DNA of 18,096 nucleotides from JBLHKW01 sp047618565 (lineage in GTDB: Bacteria > Planctomycetota > UBA1135 > GCA-002686595). The stretch covers positions 1 to 18,096 of the forward strand of contig JBLHKW010000111.1 of NCBI GenBank assembly GCA_047618565.1, read 5' to 3'. The position numbers were made by a program, and so were the translations under genes. Positions within the stretch are counted from its first letter, which is position 1; each line of letters starts with the position of its first letter. Shown piece after piece: positions 7,271 through 14,423 of this stretch. Under the pieces are notes generated by a model that saw only the letters and a list, made by a program, of their open reading frames with translations, did no database searches and was not told the DNA's origin.

Positions 7271-7834
7271 TCAGGCGCGCCCGAGAAAATCGCCGGTGCT
7301 CGTGCAGACCTTGATCTTCTCGCCAACCGAGATGTGCATCGGCACCCGCACGGCCAGGCCCGTCTCCAGCTTGGCGTCCTTCTTCACGCCGGTGGCCGAG
7401 TTGCCCTTGATGGCCATCTCCGCCTCGGCGACCTCGAGCACGACCGACGTGGGCAGCTCGATACCGATCGGCGTCTGTCCGTGAAAGGTGACCTCGATCG
7501 ACTGGCTCTCCTTGACGTACCCCATGTAGGACCCGACCAGGTCGGGAGACAGGGGAAACTGCTCGTAGGACTTATCGTCCATGAACACGAAGTCACCGTT
7601 GCTCTCTCGATAGAGGTACTGGCACATGTTCCGATCGAGGAAAGCCAGCTCGAAGGTGTCGCTGGCTGCAGGCCTGAACTGGGAAACCTGGCCGGAGAGC
7701 AAGCTCTTGGTCTTGACCTGGACCACCGCGCGCAGGTTGCCCGGAGTGGCATGGCTGTATTCCGTGATCAGAAGCAGATCCTCGCCCTTGAGGATGACGT
7801 TGCCCTTGCGAAGTTCGGTGGCCTTGGTGCTCAT
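7271..7834 (-). CDS. efp: Translation elongation factor P, with Asn at the tip position
   Basis: EF-P binds ribosomes stalled on polyproline stretches and promotes peptide bond formation. This 187-residue protein has normal length and all three domains: a KOW-like N-domain (TELRKGNVILKGEDLLLI), the middle OB domain (RNMCQYLYRESNGDFVFMDD) and the C-terminal OB domain ending TGLAVRVPMHISVGEKIKV. The loop that enters the P site reads HATPGNLRA (28-36). Asn 33 (codon 7736-7738) occupies the place of the Lys modified by EpmA/B or the Arg rhamnosylated by EarP in studied species. Use of EpmA or EarP chemistry on this residue is therefore excluded. The start is ATG 7834 without a clear Shine-Dalgarno sequence. 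It lies 69 nt after rpoN on the same strand, and no hairpin separates them, so co-transcription is likely. Confidence 0.95.
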   Translation of the reverse strand: MSTKATELRKGNVILKGEDLLLITEYSHATPGNLRAVVQVKTKSLLSGQVSQFRPAASDTFELAFLDRNMCQYLYRESNGDFVFMDDKSYEQFPLSPDLVGSYMGYVKESQSIEVTFHGQTPIGIELPTSVVLEVAEAEMAIKGNSATGVKKDAKLETGLAVRVPMHISVGEKIKVCTSTGDFLGRA

Positions 7835-7903
7835 GCGACTAGAAAATCAACGGGTTTCGAGAGGCTCGGGGTGCACACCACGATAACACGGCGCGCGCAG
7901 AAT

Positions 7904-9427
7904 TCAGTATTCACGACGTTTGCTGGACGAGGCCAGCCCGAGGGCCTTGCGGTACTTGGTGACCGTCCGCCGTGCGATCTTGACGCCCTCGCGCTCTTCC
8001 ATCAACCGTGCGATCTGATCGTCTGAGAGGGGTTTTTGATGGTCCTCGGCGGCGATGATCTTGCGTATGCGCTCTTTGATGCTGAGCTGGCTCTCCACCT
8101 CGCCACTGCGCGTCTCCATCCCGCCCGTGAAGAAGAATTTCAGCGCGTGGATGCCGTGCGGTGTCTGTGCGTACTTGCCCGCCACCCCGCGACTGACGGT
8201 CGAGATGTGGACATGCAGCTCGTCGGCCACCTCCTGCATGCGAAGCGGCTTGAGCCCCGGGAGCCCGCGCTCCAGAAACGTCGCCTGGCGCGCAAACAGG
8301 GCCTCCGAAATCCGTAGCAAGGTACTCTGCCGCTGGGCGACCGCATCGATGAACCAGCGCGCGCTCTCAAGGCGTTTCTTGACCCACTGGAGGACGTTCT
8401 CGTCGCCCTTCGCCTGTTCCAGCATCTTCCGGTAGAGCGGGCTCACTGTCAGGTCGCGGGTACGCTCCCGATCGAGGCGTACGCCATAGACACCGTCCTC
8501 CTCCTCCACGATCACATCCGGGTGGATCGCCGAGTTGCGCGTGCTGCCGTACTGCGCCCCGGGTACGGGATCCAGGGTCTGCAGGATCTCGATGGCCTGC
8601 TTCACATCCTCGATCGAGTACCCGGTCGCCTTGGCCACGCGCGGCAGCCGGTTGGCCTCGAGATCTTCGAGGTGATGCTCGGCCAGGGCCTGCACCAGGG
8701 GCTGATCCATGCCGCGCGCGTCGAGCTGCAGCATCAAGCACTCGGAGAGATCCTGGGCGCCGATGCCGGGGTGAGTCACCCCGCGCAGCCGCATCAAGAC
8801 TCGGTACACATCGACCTGGGTCACGGTGGACTCCAGCTCGTTCGAGAGCTGGGCCGCGATGTCCTCGAACGACTCGATCAGGTAGCCGCGCTCATCCAGA
8901 GAGAACACCAGATACTCGACGATGATCGCCTGGCGCTCGTCGAGATCCAGCATCTGGGTCTGGCCAAGCAGGGCCTCCGCGAGCGTCTCTGGCTCGTTTG
9001 GAGTGTTCTGCATCGCCTCGTACTTCTTGTCCCCGGACTCGGTCGACAAGCTGACGATGCTGCCCGTTCCCCTGCCGTCGCCGAAGTCGCGCTCGTAGCG
9101 TTCCATCTCGTCGAGCATCTGCTCGACACCGTCGGCCTCCGCGGCCTTCGATTCCGGTCCAGCGTCCGCGTCGTTTGTCTTCGCCGCCTCCGCGCGGTCG
9201 GCCTCCGCCTCCGCGCCTTCCGTCACCTCGAGAAACGGGTTCTCCGCCAGCTCGGCATCGATGCGCTCCTGCAGATCCAGCGCGGACAGCTGCAGGATCT
9301 GCATGGCCTGGATCATCTGCGGCGACTGAACGAGTCGCTGCTCCATGCGGGCAGATTGATGAAGACCGATTCTCACGTGTGGATGGGGCTCGCCGCCACG
9401 AGCGATGGCAGGACGATCCTCGGCCAT
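7904..9427 (-). CDS. rpoN: RNA polymerase sigma-54 factor
   Basis: This 507-residue sigma-54 directs RNA polymerase to -24/-12 promoters and needs an AAA+ activator. Region I is clear: VRIGLHQSARMEQRLVQSPQ followed by MIQAMQILQLSALDLQERI and ENPFLEV. An acidic, variable region II follows (residues 70-130). Next is the core-binding domain (LDERQAIIVEYLVFSLDERGYL, TLDPVPGAQYGSTRN, YPD-equivalent HPDVIVEEE), then the HTH region (LRMQEVADELHVHISTVSRGVAGKYAQTPHG). The RpoN box is ARRTVTKYRKALGL near the C-terminus. The outer ATG at 9427 adds 17 residues before the usual family N-terminus. A GTG at 9376 (giving VRIGLHQS) is a strong alternative start. It is upstream of efp on the same strand and divergent from the small membrane protein at 9616. 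A sigma-70-like promoter is visible just upstream. Confidence 0.96.
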   Translation of the reverse strand: MAEDRPAIARGGEPHPHVRIGLHQSARMEQRLVQSPQMIQAMQILQLSALDLQERIDAELAENPFLEVTEGAEAEADRAEAAKTNDADAGPESKAAEADGVEQMLDEMERYERDFGDGRGTGSIVSLSTESGDKKYEAMQNTPNEPETLAEALLGQTQMLDLDERQAIIVEYLVFSLDERGYLIESFEDIAAQLSNELESTVTQVDVYRVLMRLRGVTHPGIGAQDLSECLMLQLDARGMDQPLVQALAEHHLEDLEANRLPRVAKATGYSIEDVKQAIEILQTLDPVPGAQYGSTRNSAIHPDVIVEEEDGVYGVRLDRERTRDLTVSPLYRKMLEQAKGDENVLQWVKKRLESARWFIDAVAQRQSTLLRISEALFARQATFLERGLPGLKPLRMQEVADELHVHISTVSRGVAGKYAQTPHGIHALKFFFTGGMETRSGEVESQLSIKERIRKIIAAEDHQKPLSDDQIARLMEEREGVKIARRTVTKYRKALGLASSSKRREY

Positions 9428-9452
9428 CGCAGGGGGTACGCGAGACCAATTC

Positions 9453-9481
9453 AGTATAGGCCCCCAGGGGAACCGTGTTTC
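9453..9481 (-). promoter_or_regulatory. Candidate sigma-70-type promoter for rpoN
   Basis: On the minus strand TATACT (9458-9453) matches the -10 consensus at five of six positions. GAAACA (9481-9476) stands 17 nt upstream and matches the -35 consensus only in its last three bases. Transcription would start near 9446, giving a leader of about 19 nt before ATG 9427. An inverted repeat CCAGGGG/CCCCTGG (9464-9470 and 9505-9511) places one arm in the promoter spacer, so it might act as an operator. Confidence 0.45.
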
Positions 9482-9615
9482 GGAAAATGCGCCGATGCTC
9501 CGATCCCCTGGCTGGTGTCGGGCAGAGTTCCGGACGCAACATGGACGCGCACGGTAGGTGCCGTGTAGACCATTGGGGCGCCGCCACCGACCCCGTCGAT
9601 CCGAGGAGAAGAATC

Positions 9616-10137
9616 ATGTCGCCGAGAGCGCCACACGAGGCCTTGACAGAAAGCGAAATCCGTGCCTGGCGCCGGATGCAAGCGGGCATCCTCGTGGAGC
9701 GAGGCCTGGCCGATCGCCGCGAAGCGCGGCGCTGGCAGGAAGCGGTCCAGCGCGGAGAATTCGATCCGGATGCCTGCGCACGGGACATCGTTGGCAACAG
9801 CGATGTGGATGCCGATGACGCGCGCGTGATCGATCGCACGGCCCGCTTGCAGCGGGATCTGTTGATGACCCCGCTCCAGCATGGAGCGCGCGGGGCCGGA
9901 CGGCGCATGCGCGGGGCAACCCGCGGCGGAGTGGCCTTTCTGCTCTCGCAGGTTATGGCCCTCGTGGTCTACACCCTGGTCCTGTTGATCATCGTGCTCC
10001 TGGCTCGAATGCAACGCGGATTCAGCCTCGACGGCATGCTGGATACGGTGCTCGAGGTGGTGACGCCCGGATCCGAGGCGCCCGATCCGGACGTGCCGGC
10101 GACCGAAGAGCTGCCGCTCGAAGGCGAAGGGGGGTGA
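9616..10137 (+). CDS. Hypothetical single-pass membrane protein
   Basis: I do not recognise this 173-residue protein. Residues 1-105 are hydrophilic and highly charged (ALTESEIRAWRRMQAGILVERGLADRREARRW region), probably helical. One strong membrane segment follows at about 112-138 (GVAFLLSQVMALVVYTLVLL then IIVLLARM). A short acidic Pro-rich tail ends in EELPLEGEGG. The basic stretch RGAGRRMRGATRGG before the membrane segment suggests the N-terminal part stays in the cytoplasm and the tail is outside. The start ATG 9616 is decided by the best Shine-Dalgarno sequence in the window, AGGAG at 9604-9608 with a 7-nt spacer. The frame is open back to 9475 but lacks such a site. It lies between rpoN and the regulators at 10196-12106, which hints at a link but does not prove one. 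Confidence 0.7.
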   Translation: MSPRAPHEALTESEIRAWRRMQAGILVERGLADRREARRWQEAVQRGEFDPDACARDIVGNSDVDADDARVIDRTARLQRDLLMTPLQHGARGAGRRMRGATRGGVAFLLSQVMALVVYTLVLLIIVLLARMQRGFSLDGMLDTVLEVVTPGSEAPDPDVPATEELPLEGEGG

Positions 10138-10161
10138 CTCTCGCCCGCGTATTGACTACAA

Positions 10162-10177
10162 GGGCGTTCTGGCGCCC
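10162..10177 (+). other. Small hairpin before the GGDEF-like gene
   Basis: GGGCG (10162-10166) and CGCCC (10173-10177) can pair around TTCTGG in the 58-nt gap between the small membrane protein and the GGDEF-like gene. There is no T-run. It may be a weak terminator, a leader structure or chance in GC-rich DNA. Confidence 0.25.
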
Positions 10178-10195
10178 CTCGCGCCCCTCGTAGCC

Positions 10196-10711
10196 ATGCC
10201 CGAATCCGCCTTCAGCGACGCCGACCGCAGCCTGTTCTCCCTCGCCCAGATCCAGCATCTGATGCGGGTCGAGTTCAATCGAGCTGGCCGTTACAGCTAT
10301 CCGATCGTCTGCATGATCATCGGAGTCGACCGGCTGGGGCACCTGCGCGACCTCTATGGCTACGAAGCCAAGGAGGAGCTCCTCGATAGCGTCGTGTCCC
10401 TCCTGAAGTCCGAAACCCGGGCCTCGGACTTCCTCGGAAGGATGGCCGACGACCGCTTGCTCGCAGTGGTGCCCCACACGCATCCGGACGGCGCCAGCCT
10501 GCTCGCGTCACGCCTGCTCGCGGGGGTCGGTGCCCTCGACTTCCAGAGCGACGGTCGAACGATCCAGATCACACTTTCCATCGGGCTCTCTCACAACGAG
10601 CAGGGGGAGACCCTTTTCTTCGACGCCATGCTGAAGTCCGCCGAGTCCGCCCTGGCAGACGCCACGAACTCGGGCGGGGACCGCGTCGTGCTGCGCGACC
10701 CGGGCTCTTGA
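10196..10711 (+). CDS. Degenerate GGDEF-domain protein (diguanylate cyclase fold without the catalytic motif)
   Basis: This 171-residue protein is a single GGDEF-like domain. Supporting blocks are FNRAGRYSYPIVCMIIGVDRLGHLRDLYGY (27-56 region, with D45 at the first metal-ligand position), LLKSETRASDFLGRM before the active-site hairpin, TLSIGLS (127-133 region) and LKSAESALADATNSGGDRV at the end. Where active enzymes carry GGDEF this protein has A84-D85-D86-R87-L88, so the GTP-binding glycines and the catalytic Glu are lost. The I-site RxxD four residues upstream is also not clear. It is probably an inactive sensor or interaction domain; c-di-GMP synthesis is unlikely. No Shine-Dalgarno sequence is evident. 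It ends 33 nt before the NtrC-type regulator, so co-transcription is likely and a role in controlling that regulator is a reasonable inference. Confidence 0.8.
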   Translation: MPESAFSDADRSLFSLAQIQHLMRVEFNRAGRYSYPIVCMIIGVDRLGHLRDLYGYEAKEELLDSVVSLLKSETRASDFLGRMADDRLLAVVPHTHPDGASLLASRLLAGVGALDFQSDGRTIQITLSIGLSHNEQGETLFFDAMLKSAESALADATNSGGDRVVLRDPGS

Positions 10712-10744
10712 CCGGGATGCCTGGTCGCACCTGATCTGCAGCCC

Positions 10745-12106
10745 ATGCGCATCCTGCTCGCCGAGGACGAGGTCACGATCTTTGTCACCCTGCGCGACGC
10801 GCTGGAGGAAGCAGGCCACGAGGTCCTGGGCGCGACCGATACGCGCGCCGCGATCGAACTGCTCGAGAACGAGCAGCCCGATGTGGTGGTGACCGACATC
10901 CGCATGCCCGGCGAGGGCGGTCTGGCCGTCCTGGCGCGTGCCGTGGAGCTGGACGAGGCACGTCCGGTGATCCTCATGACCGGCTACGCCACCGTGGACC
11001 AGGCCGTCGAGGCGATGCGACTGGGGGCCGTGGACTACGTCCAGAAGCCATTCCGCAACGAGATCATCGTGCAGCGCATCGCGACCTTGACCCGCGTGCG
11101 CGCCCTGGAGAGCGAGAACCGCAACCTGCGTGCGCAGCTGCGCGAACGGGGCAGTTTCGAGCACATCGTCGGTGAGTCGAAGGCCATGCAGAAGGTCTTC
11201 GAGCGCGTGAGCGTCGTCGCGCCGACCGATGCCACGGTACTGATCCAGGGGGAGAGTGGCACCGGGAAGGAGCGCATCGCCCTCGCGTTGCACCAGGAGA
11301 GCGCCCGTTCGGAAGGGCCCTTCATCGCCATTTCGTGCGCGGCACTTCCGGAGGGCCTGCTCGAGGCCGAGCTCTTCGGGCACGAAAAGGGAGCCTTCAC
11401 GGACGCGCGCAGGTCCCGGCGCGGACGCTTCGAGCTCGCCCATGGGGGATCCCTGTTCCTGGATGACATCGACGACATGCCGCTTACCGTTCAGGTGAAG
11501 CTGCTGCGCGTGCTCCAGGAGCGCAACCTGGAACGCCTCGGTAGCGAGGAGACGATCGACGTCGACATCCGCGTCATCGTGGCCACGAAGGTGCCGCTGC
11601 GCGATCTCGTGCGAAAACAACGATTCCGCGAGGACCTCTTCTATCGCGTAAACGTCGTACCGGTGCTGCTGCCGCCGCTGCGCGAGCGCGCCAGCGACGT
11701 GCCTTTGCTGGTGAAGCACTTCATAGAGCGCTTCTCTCCTGAGGCGCCGCACACCGTCTCCGACCCGACCCTGGACATGCTGCAGCGCTACCCCTGGCCG
11801 GGCAACGTGCGCGAACTCGAGAACGCCATCCAGCGCGGGATTGCCCTGGCCGGCAAACGCTCCTCCCTGGCGGCCGAGGATCTCCTACCGCAGGACACGC
11901 GCTGGCGCGGTGCCAACGAGGTCGTCGAGGATGTGGAACCCCTGAAATCCGTTCTGCGCGGCATGGAGATAGCCCACATCCGCCGCGTGCTCCAACTGAC
12001 CGGTGGCCACCGCTCCCAGGCGGCGGACCTGCTGGGGATCTCGCGCAAGGTCCTCTGGGAGAAACTCCGCGAGCTGGATATTCAGGTGCCGGGAGCCGAG
12101 AAATGA
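10745..12106 (+). CDS. NtrC-family sigma-54-dependent response regulator
   Basis: This 453-residue protein has three domains. The receiver (1-120) shows acidic residues E7/D8, phospho-acceptor D51 (VVVTDIRMP) and K101 (YVQKPF). The AAA+ domain (138-365) has Walker A GESGTGKE (169-176), sigma-contact loop GAFTDA (216-221), Walker B SLFLDD (236-241), arginine fingers in FREDLFYR and sensor II WPGNVRELEN. A Fis-type helix-turn-helix covers 410-446 (GHRSQAADLLGISRKVL). Departures from the usual AAA+ core are DE to DD in Walker B, Asn to Ser in AISCAALPE (usually VNCAALP), and Asn to Lys in VATK (usually AATN, sensor I). GAFTDA is a recognised variant of GAFTGA. It should activate sigma-54 promoters, but ATPase strength is uncertain. 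rpoN lies 1.3 kb away on the other strand. The stop overlaps lpxH as ATGA. No cognate kinase is adjacent. Confidence 0.93.
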   Translation: MRILLAEDEVTIFVTLRDALEEAGHEVLGATDTRAAIELLENEQPDVVVTDIRMPGEGGLAVLARAVELDEARPVILMTGYATVDQAVEAMRLGAVDYVQKPFRNEIIVQRIATLTRVRALESENRNLRAQLRERGSFEHIVGESKAMQKVFERVSVVAPTDATVLIQGESGTGKERIALALHQESARSEGPFIAISCAALPEGLLEAELFGHEKGAFTDARRSRRGRFELAHGGSLFLDDIDDMPLTVQVKLLRVLQERNLERLGSEETIDVDIRVIVATKVPLRDLVRKQRFREDLFYRVNVVPVLLPPLRERASDVPLLVKHFIERFSPEAPHTVSDPTLDMLQRYPWPGNVRELENAIQRGIALAGKRSSLAAEDLLPQDTRWRGANEVVEDVEPLKSVLRGMEIAHIRRVLQLTGGHRSQAADLLGISRKVLWEKLRELDIQVPGAEK

Positions 12107-12900
12107 CGCGCTCATCGGATGTACCGGAATCCGGCCGCCCGCAGCAGACTGAAGCCCTGGAGCACGGGACCCTGGTGATTGCAGACCTGCACCTGGACCC
12201 GAGCGGTGACGCGCGCGTCGACGCCTTCGTCGAATGGGTCGCTCTGAGCCGCGCGCCACACCTGATCATCCTCGGAGACCTGTTCGACGTCTGGGTCGGG
12301 CCAGCCCAGTCCCGGATGGGCGGCGCGGGTGCGGTGATGGCGGCTCTGGCCATGTGGACGGCACGTGGCGCCATCCTGGACGTGGTACCCGGCAATCGGG
12401 ACTTCCTGTTGGGCTCGCTCTTCATGGAGGTCACGGGCGCACGCCTACGGCCCGAGGGCTTCGTCGCCCGCGCCAGCGAAGACGCACGGCGTATCTTGTT
12501 CATCCACGGCGATGAGCTCTGTACCCGGGACATCGCCTACCAGCGCATGAAGCGCATCCTGCGCTCGCGCAGCGTGCGCATCCTTACCCGCTGGACACCA
12601 CTTCCGATCGCACGCTGGGCAGCCGCACGCTTGCGCCAGGCCTCGGTCAAGGCCATCGCGAGGAAACCGGCGCCGGAGAAGGCCATGCAGACTGACGCTT
12701 GCAGGGAGATTGCGGCCGCGGCGAATGCCAGCGTTCTGATCTGCGGACATGCGCACGAGTTTCGGGATGAGGCTGTCGAGGACGGCCCGCGCTGGATCGT
12801 CCTCGACGCGTGGGGCGGAGCACGCGACGTGCTCGCGATCGACCGCGATGGCCGGCTCTCGGCGGAACGTGGTGGCTGCGAGGCGGGGGCGATAGGTTGA
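12103..12900 (+). CDS. lpxH: UDP-2,3-diacylglucosamine diphosphatase (lipid A biosynthesis)
   Basis: LpxH hydrolyses UDP-2,3-diacylglucosamine to lipid X and UMP at the inner face of the cytoplasmic membrane. This 265-residue calcineurin-type phosphoesterase shows all metal-site motifs: IADLHLD (26-32), LGDLFDVW (57-64), GNRDFLLG (97-104), HGDELCTRD (135-143) and GHAHEF (215-220). The amphipathic insert YQRMKRILRSRSVRILTRW matches the lipid-binding helices of the family. It is slightly longer than the E. coli enzyme, mainly by an N-terminal extension of about 20 residues. The start ATG overlaps the regulator stop (ATGA) and has GGGAG seven bases upstream. The stop overlaps the cmk TTG start. 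Its presence indicates lipid A synthesis and hence an outer membrane. LpxI or LpxG relatives have different motifs and are excluded. Confidence 0.9.
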   Translation: MTRSSDVPESGRPQQTEALEHGTLVIADLHLDPSGDARVDAFVEWVALSRAPHLIILGDLFDVWVGPAQSRMGGAGAVMAALAMWTARGAILDVVPGNRDFLLGSLFMEVTGARLRPEGFVARASEDARRILFIHGDELCTRDIAYQRMKRILRSRSVRILTRWTPLPIARWAAARLRQASVKAIARKPAPEKAMQTDACREIAAAANASVLICGHAHEFRDEAVEDGPRWIVLDAWGGARDVLAIDRDGRLSAERGGCEAGAIG

Positions 12901-13544
12901 CACATCCGATCATCGCCATCGATGGACCCGCGGCGTCGGGCAAGAGCACCGTGGCACGCGCCCTCGCACGGTCCCTCGGCCTGGTGTTTCTCGACACCGG
13001 CGCCATGTATCGCGCGCTGACCCTGCGCGTACTGGCGCTCGAGGTGGACCCCGCCGACGGCGAACGTTGCGGCCAGGTGGCACGGGATACGCGCATCACA
13101 TTTGACGATCAGGGAAATGTCCTGATCGACGGCGAGCCGGGGGAGCCGCACATCCGGAGCGCCCGGGTCACCGCTCTCGTGTCGCAGGTCGCCGCACATG
13201 CCGAGGTGCGCGCCTCGATCGTTCCCGGTCAACGCCAGATCGCGAGCTCGCGCGGGGTCGTGGCCGAGGGGCGCGATACGACGACCGTCGTCTTTCCGCA
13301 TGCTGACCACAAGTTCTTCCTCATCGCCAGCGCGCCGGAACGGGCCAGGCGGCGCGCAGAGGAGCTTGGCGACCCGGGCGCCCTGGCCAGCATCCAGGCC
13401 AGCATCGAGGAGCGGGACCGCTACGACAGCTCGCGGGAGCATTCGCCCCTGCTCGAGGCGCCAGACGCGATCCGGGTGTCCACCGATGGCAAGTCACCCG
13501 AGACGGTCCTCGCGGAGCTCCTGGCGGCCATCGAGGAGCGCTGA
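12897..13544 (+). CDS. cmk: Cytidylate kinase
   Basis: CMP kinase phosphorylates CMP and dCMP to the diphosphates in the cytosol. This 215-residue protein has normal length. The P-loop is DGPAASGKST (9-18), CMP-binding residues are in FLDTGAMYRALT (31-42), and GRDTTTVVFPHADHKFFL corresponds to the conserved GRDIGTVVFP block, with Thr-Thr for Ile-Gly. The LID region is SAPERARRRAEEL followed by RDRYDSSREHSPL, the usual RDxxDSxR. The preferred start is TTG 12897, which overlaps the lpxH stop as TTGA, gives the canonical N-terminus and has a purine-rich GGCGGGGGCGATAGG just upstream. An ATG at 12810 would add 29 residues with no similarity, inside lpxH. The cmk-plsC-rpsA order is found in many bacteria. 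Confidence 0.94.
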   Translation: MTHPIIAIDGPAASGKSTVARALARSLGLVFLDTGAMYRALTLRVLALEVDPADGERCGQVARDTRITFDDQGNVLIDGEPGEPHIRSARVTALVSQVAAHAEVRASIVPGQRQIASSRGVVAEGRDTTTVVFPHADHKFFLIASAPERARRRAEELGDPGALASIQASIEERDRYDSSREHSPLLEAPDAIRVSTDGKSPETVLAELLAAIEER

Positions 13545-13622
13545 CAGCAGCGCTTGGGCCGGTTCCTGGACGGCGATAGCCAAAAAATAAACGCTTCCAC
13601 GACCTGCTGGGGGGCCATCTGG

Positions 13623-13650
13623 TTGACCGGGGCCCGGCAGCTCCTATTAT
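13623..13650 (+). promoter_or_regulatory. Candidate sigma-70-type promoter for plsC-rpsA
   Basis: TTGACC (13623-13628) and TATTAT (13645-13650) stand 16 nt apart. The -10 region is part of TATTATATT, a conspicuous AT island in GC-rich DNA, and TATATT three bases further would be the alternative. Start of transcription would be near 13657, about 45 nt before the leader ORF at 13702. This is the best housekeeping promoter seen in the window. Confidence 0.6.
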
Positions 13651-13701
13651 ATTCGGTCGCCAAGCCCGCCTGGGCGGCTCGTTCTTTCTCTTCTCAACTT
13701 C

Positions 13702-13740
13702 ATGACAGCCAGCCCGAGCGCCTCCCTGGTGAGACTGTGA
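13702..13740 (+). CDS. Possible 12-residue leader peptide (uORF) before plsC
   Basis: ATG 13702 begins a 12-codon frame (MTASPSASLVRL) that ends in TGA 13738-13740. That stop overlaps the preferred GTG start of plsC (13737) as GTGA, the same junction used by two other gene pairs here. It follows a pyrimidine-rich leader (TTCTTTCTCTTCTCAACTTC, 13682-13701) downstream of the candidate promoter. The arrangement suggests translational coupling, but a frame this short may be chance. Confidence 0.35.
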   Translation: MTASPSASLVRL

Positions 13741-14423
13741 GGACCGTGGACTTCGATCAAAAAAGCGCTCGCACGACAAACGACCCCGACCCGCAGCCGG
13801 TTCGGGACGGTGCCGCGCCGGTGCCCGCCCCGATGACCCATCGGGGTGTGGTCTACCTGATCGTCATGTGGGTCTTCGTAAACCCCTTCTACCGCCTGTT
13901 CTACCGGGTGCGCGTGGAGGGGCGCGAGAACTTGCCGGAAGGTGGTGCACTGCTCGCCGCCAACCACGAGTCCTTCCTCGACATCCCACTGGTGTCCAAC
14001 GCTGCCGGACCGCGCCACGTGGCCTTCGTCGCACGCGACACCCTGGCCAACTCCCGCATCCTCGACTTCATCATGCTCCATTGCGGTGCCGTACTCCTGA
14101 GGCGCGGGACATCCGATCGCAAGGCGCTGCGCCAGATGGCGGACCACCTGCGCGCCGGCGACTATGTGGGCGTGTTCCCCGAGGGCACACGCTCGCGCGA
14201 CGGCCAGCTCGGAACCTTCAAGGGCGGCGTGCTGCTGGCGGCCAAGACAACGGGTGTTCCCGTGGTGCCGATAGGCATCGCCGGCTCGTTCGAAATCTGG
14301 CCCCGTCATCGCAAGCTGCCCGGTCGAGGGCGCCTGATCGCGCGCATCGGCAAACCGATCGACGTCAGTCAGCCGAACGCGCTGGAGCACCTGCGCGCCG
14401 CGATCGAGAAACTAGCCCAGTAA
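13737..14423 (+). CDS. plsC: 1-acyl-sn-glycerol-3-phosphate acyltransferase
   Basis: PlsC transfers an acyl chain to position 2 of lysophosphatidic acid at the cytoplasmic membrane, making phosphatidic acid. From GTG 13737 the protein has 228 residues. An N-terminal hydrophobic segment (GVVYLIVMWVFVNPFYRLFY) is followed by acyltransferase motif I NHESFLD, motif II around LLRRGTSDRKALRQM, motif III VFPEGTRSRDG (with TFKGG after it) and motif IV VPVVPIGIAG. The start is uncertain. GTG 13737 overlaps the leader ORF stop, GTG 13746 follows GAGG, and ATG 13833 sits directly before the membrane segment. The frame is open back to 13554 but that stretch contains the promoter. Neighbours are cmk (192 nt upstream) and rpsA (84 nt downstream). 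Confidence 0.9.
   Translation: MRTVDFDQKSARTTNDPDPQPVRDGAAPVPAPMTHRGVVYLIVMWVFVNPFYRLFYRVRVEGRENLPEGGALLAANHESFLDIPLVSNAAGPRHVAFVARDTLANSRILDFIMLHCGAVLLRRGTSDRKALRQMADHLRAGDYVGVFPEGTRSRDGQLGTFKGGVLLAAKTTGVPVVPIGIAGSFEIWPRHRKLPGRGRLIARIGKPIDVSQPNALEHLRAAIEKLAQ

Noticed and set aside
10153..10182. TTGACT before the GGDEF-like gene considered as a -35 element
   Set aside because: No AT-rich -10 sequence is found 16-18 nt downstream; the region is GC-rich there.
10508..11752. Minus-strand frame of 414 codons antisense to the NtrC-type regulator
   Set aside because: The plus-strand protein has all family motifs; the antisense product has no recognisable domain.
13072..13100. TGGCAC in cmk and other places considered as sigma-54 -24 elements
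   Set aside because: No TTGC element follows at the required five-base spacing, and the sites are inside coding regions.
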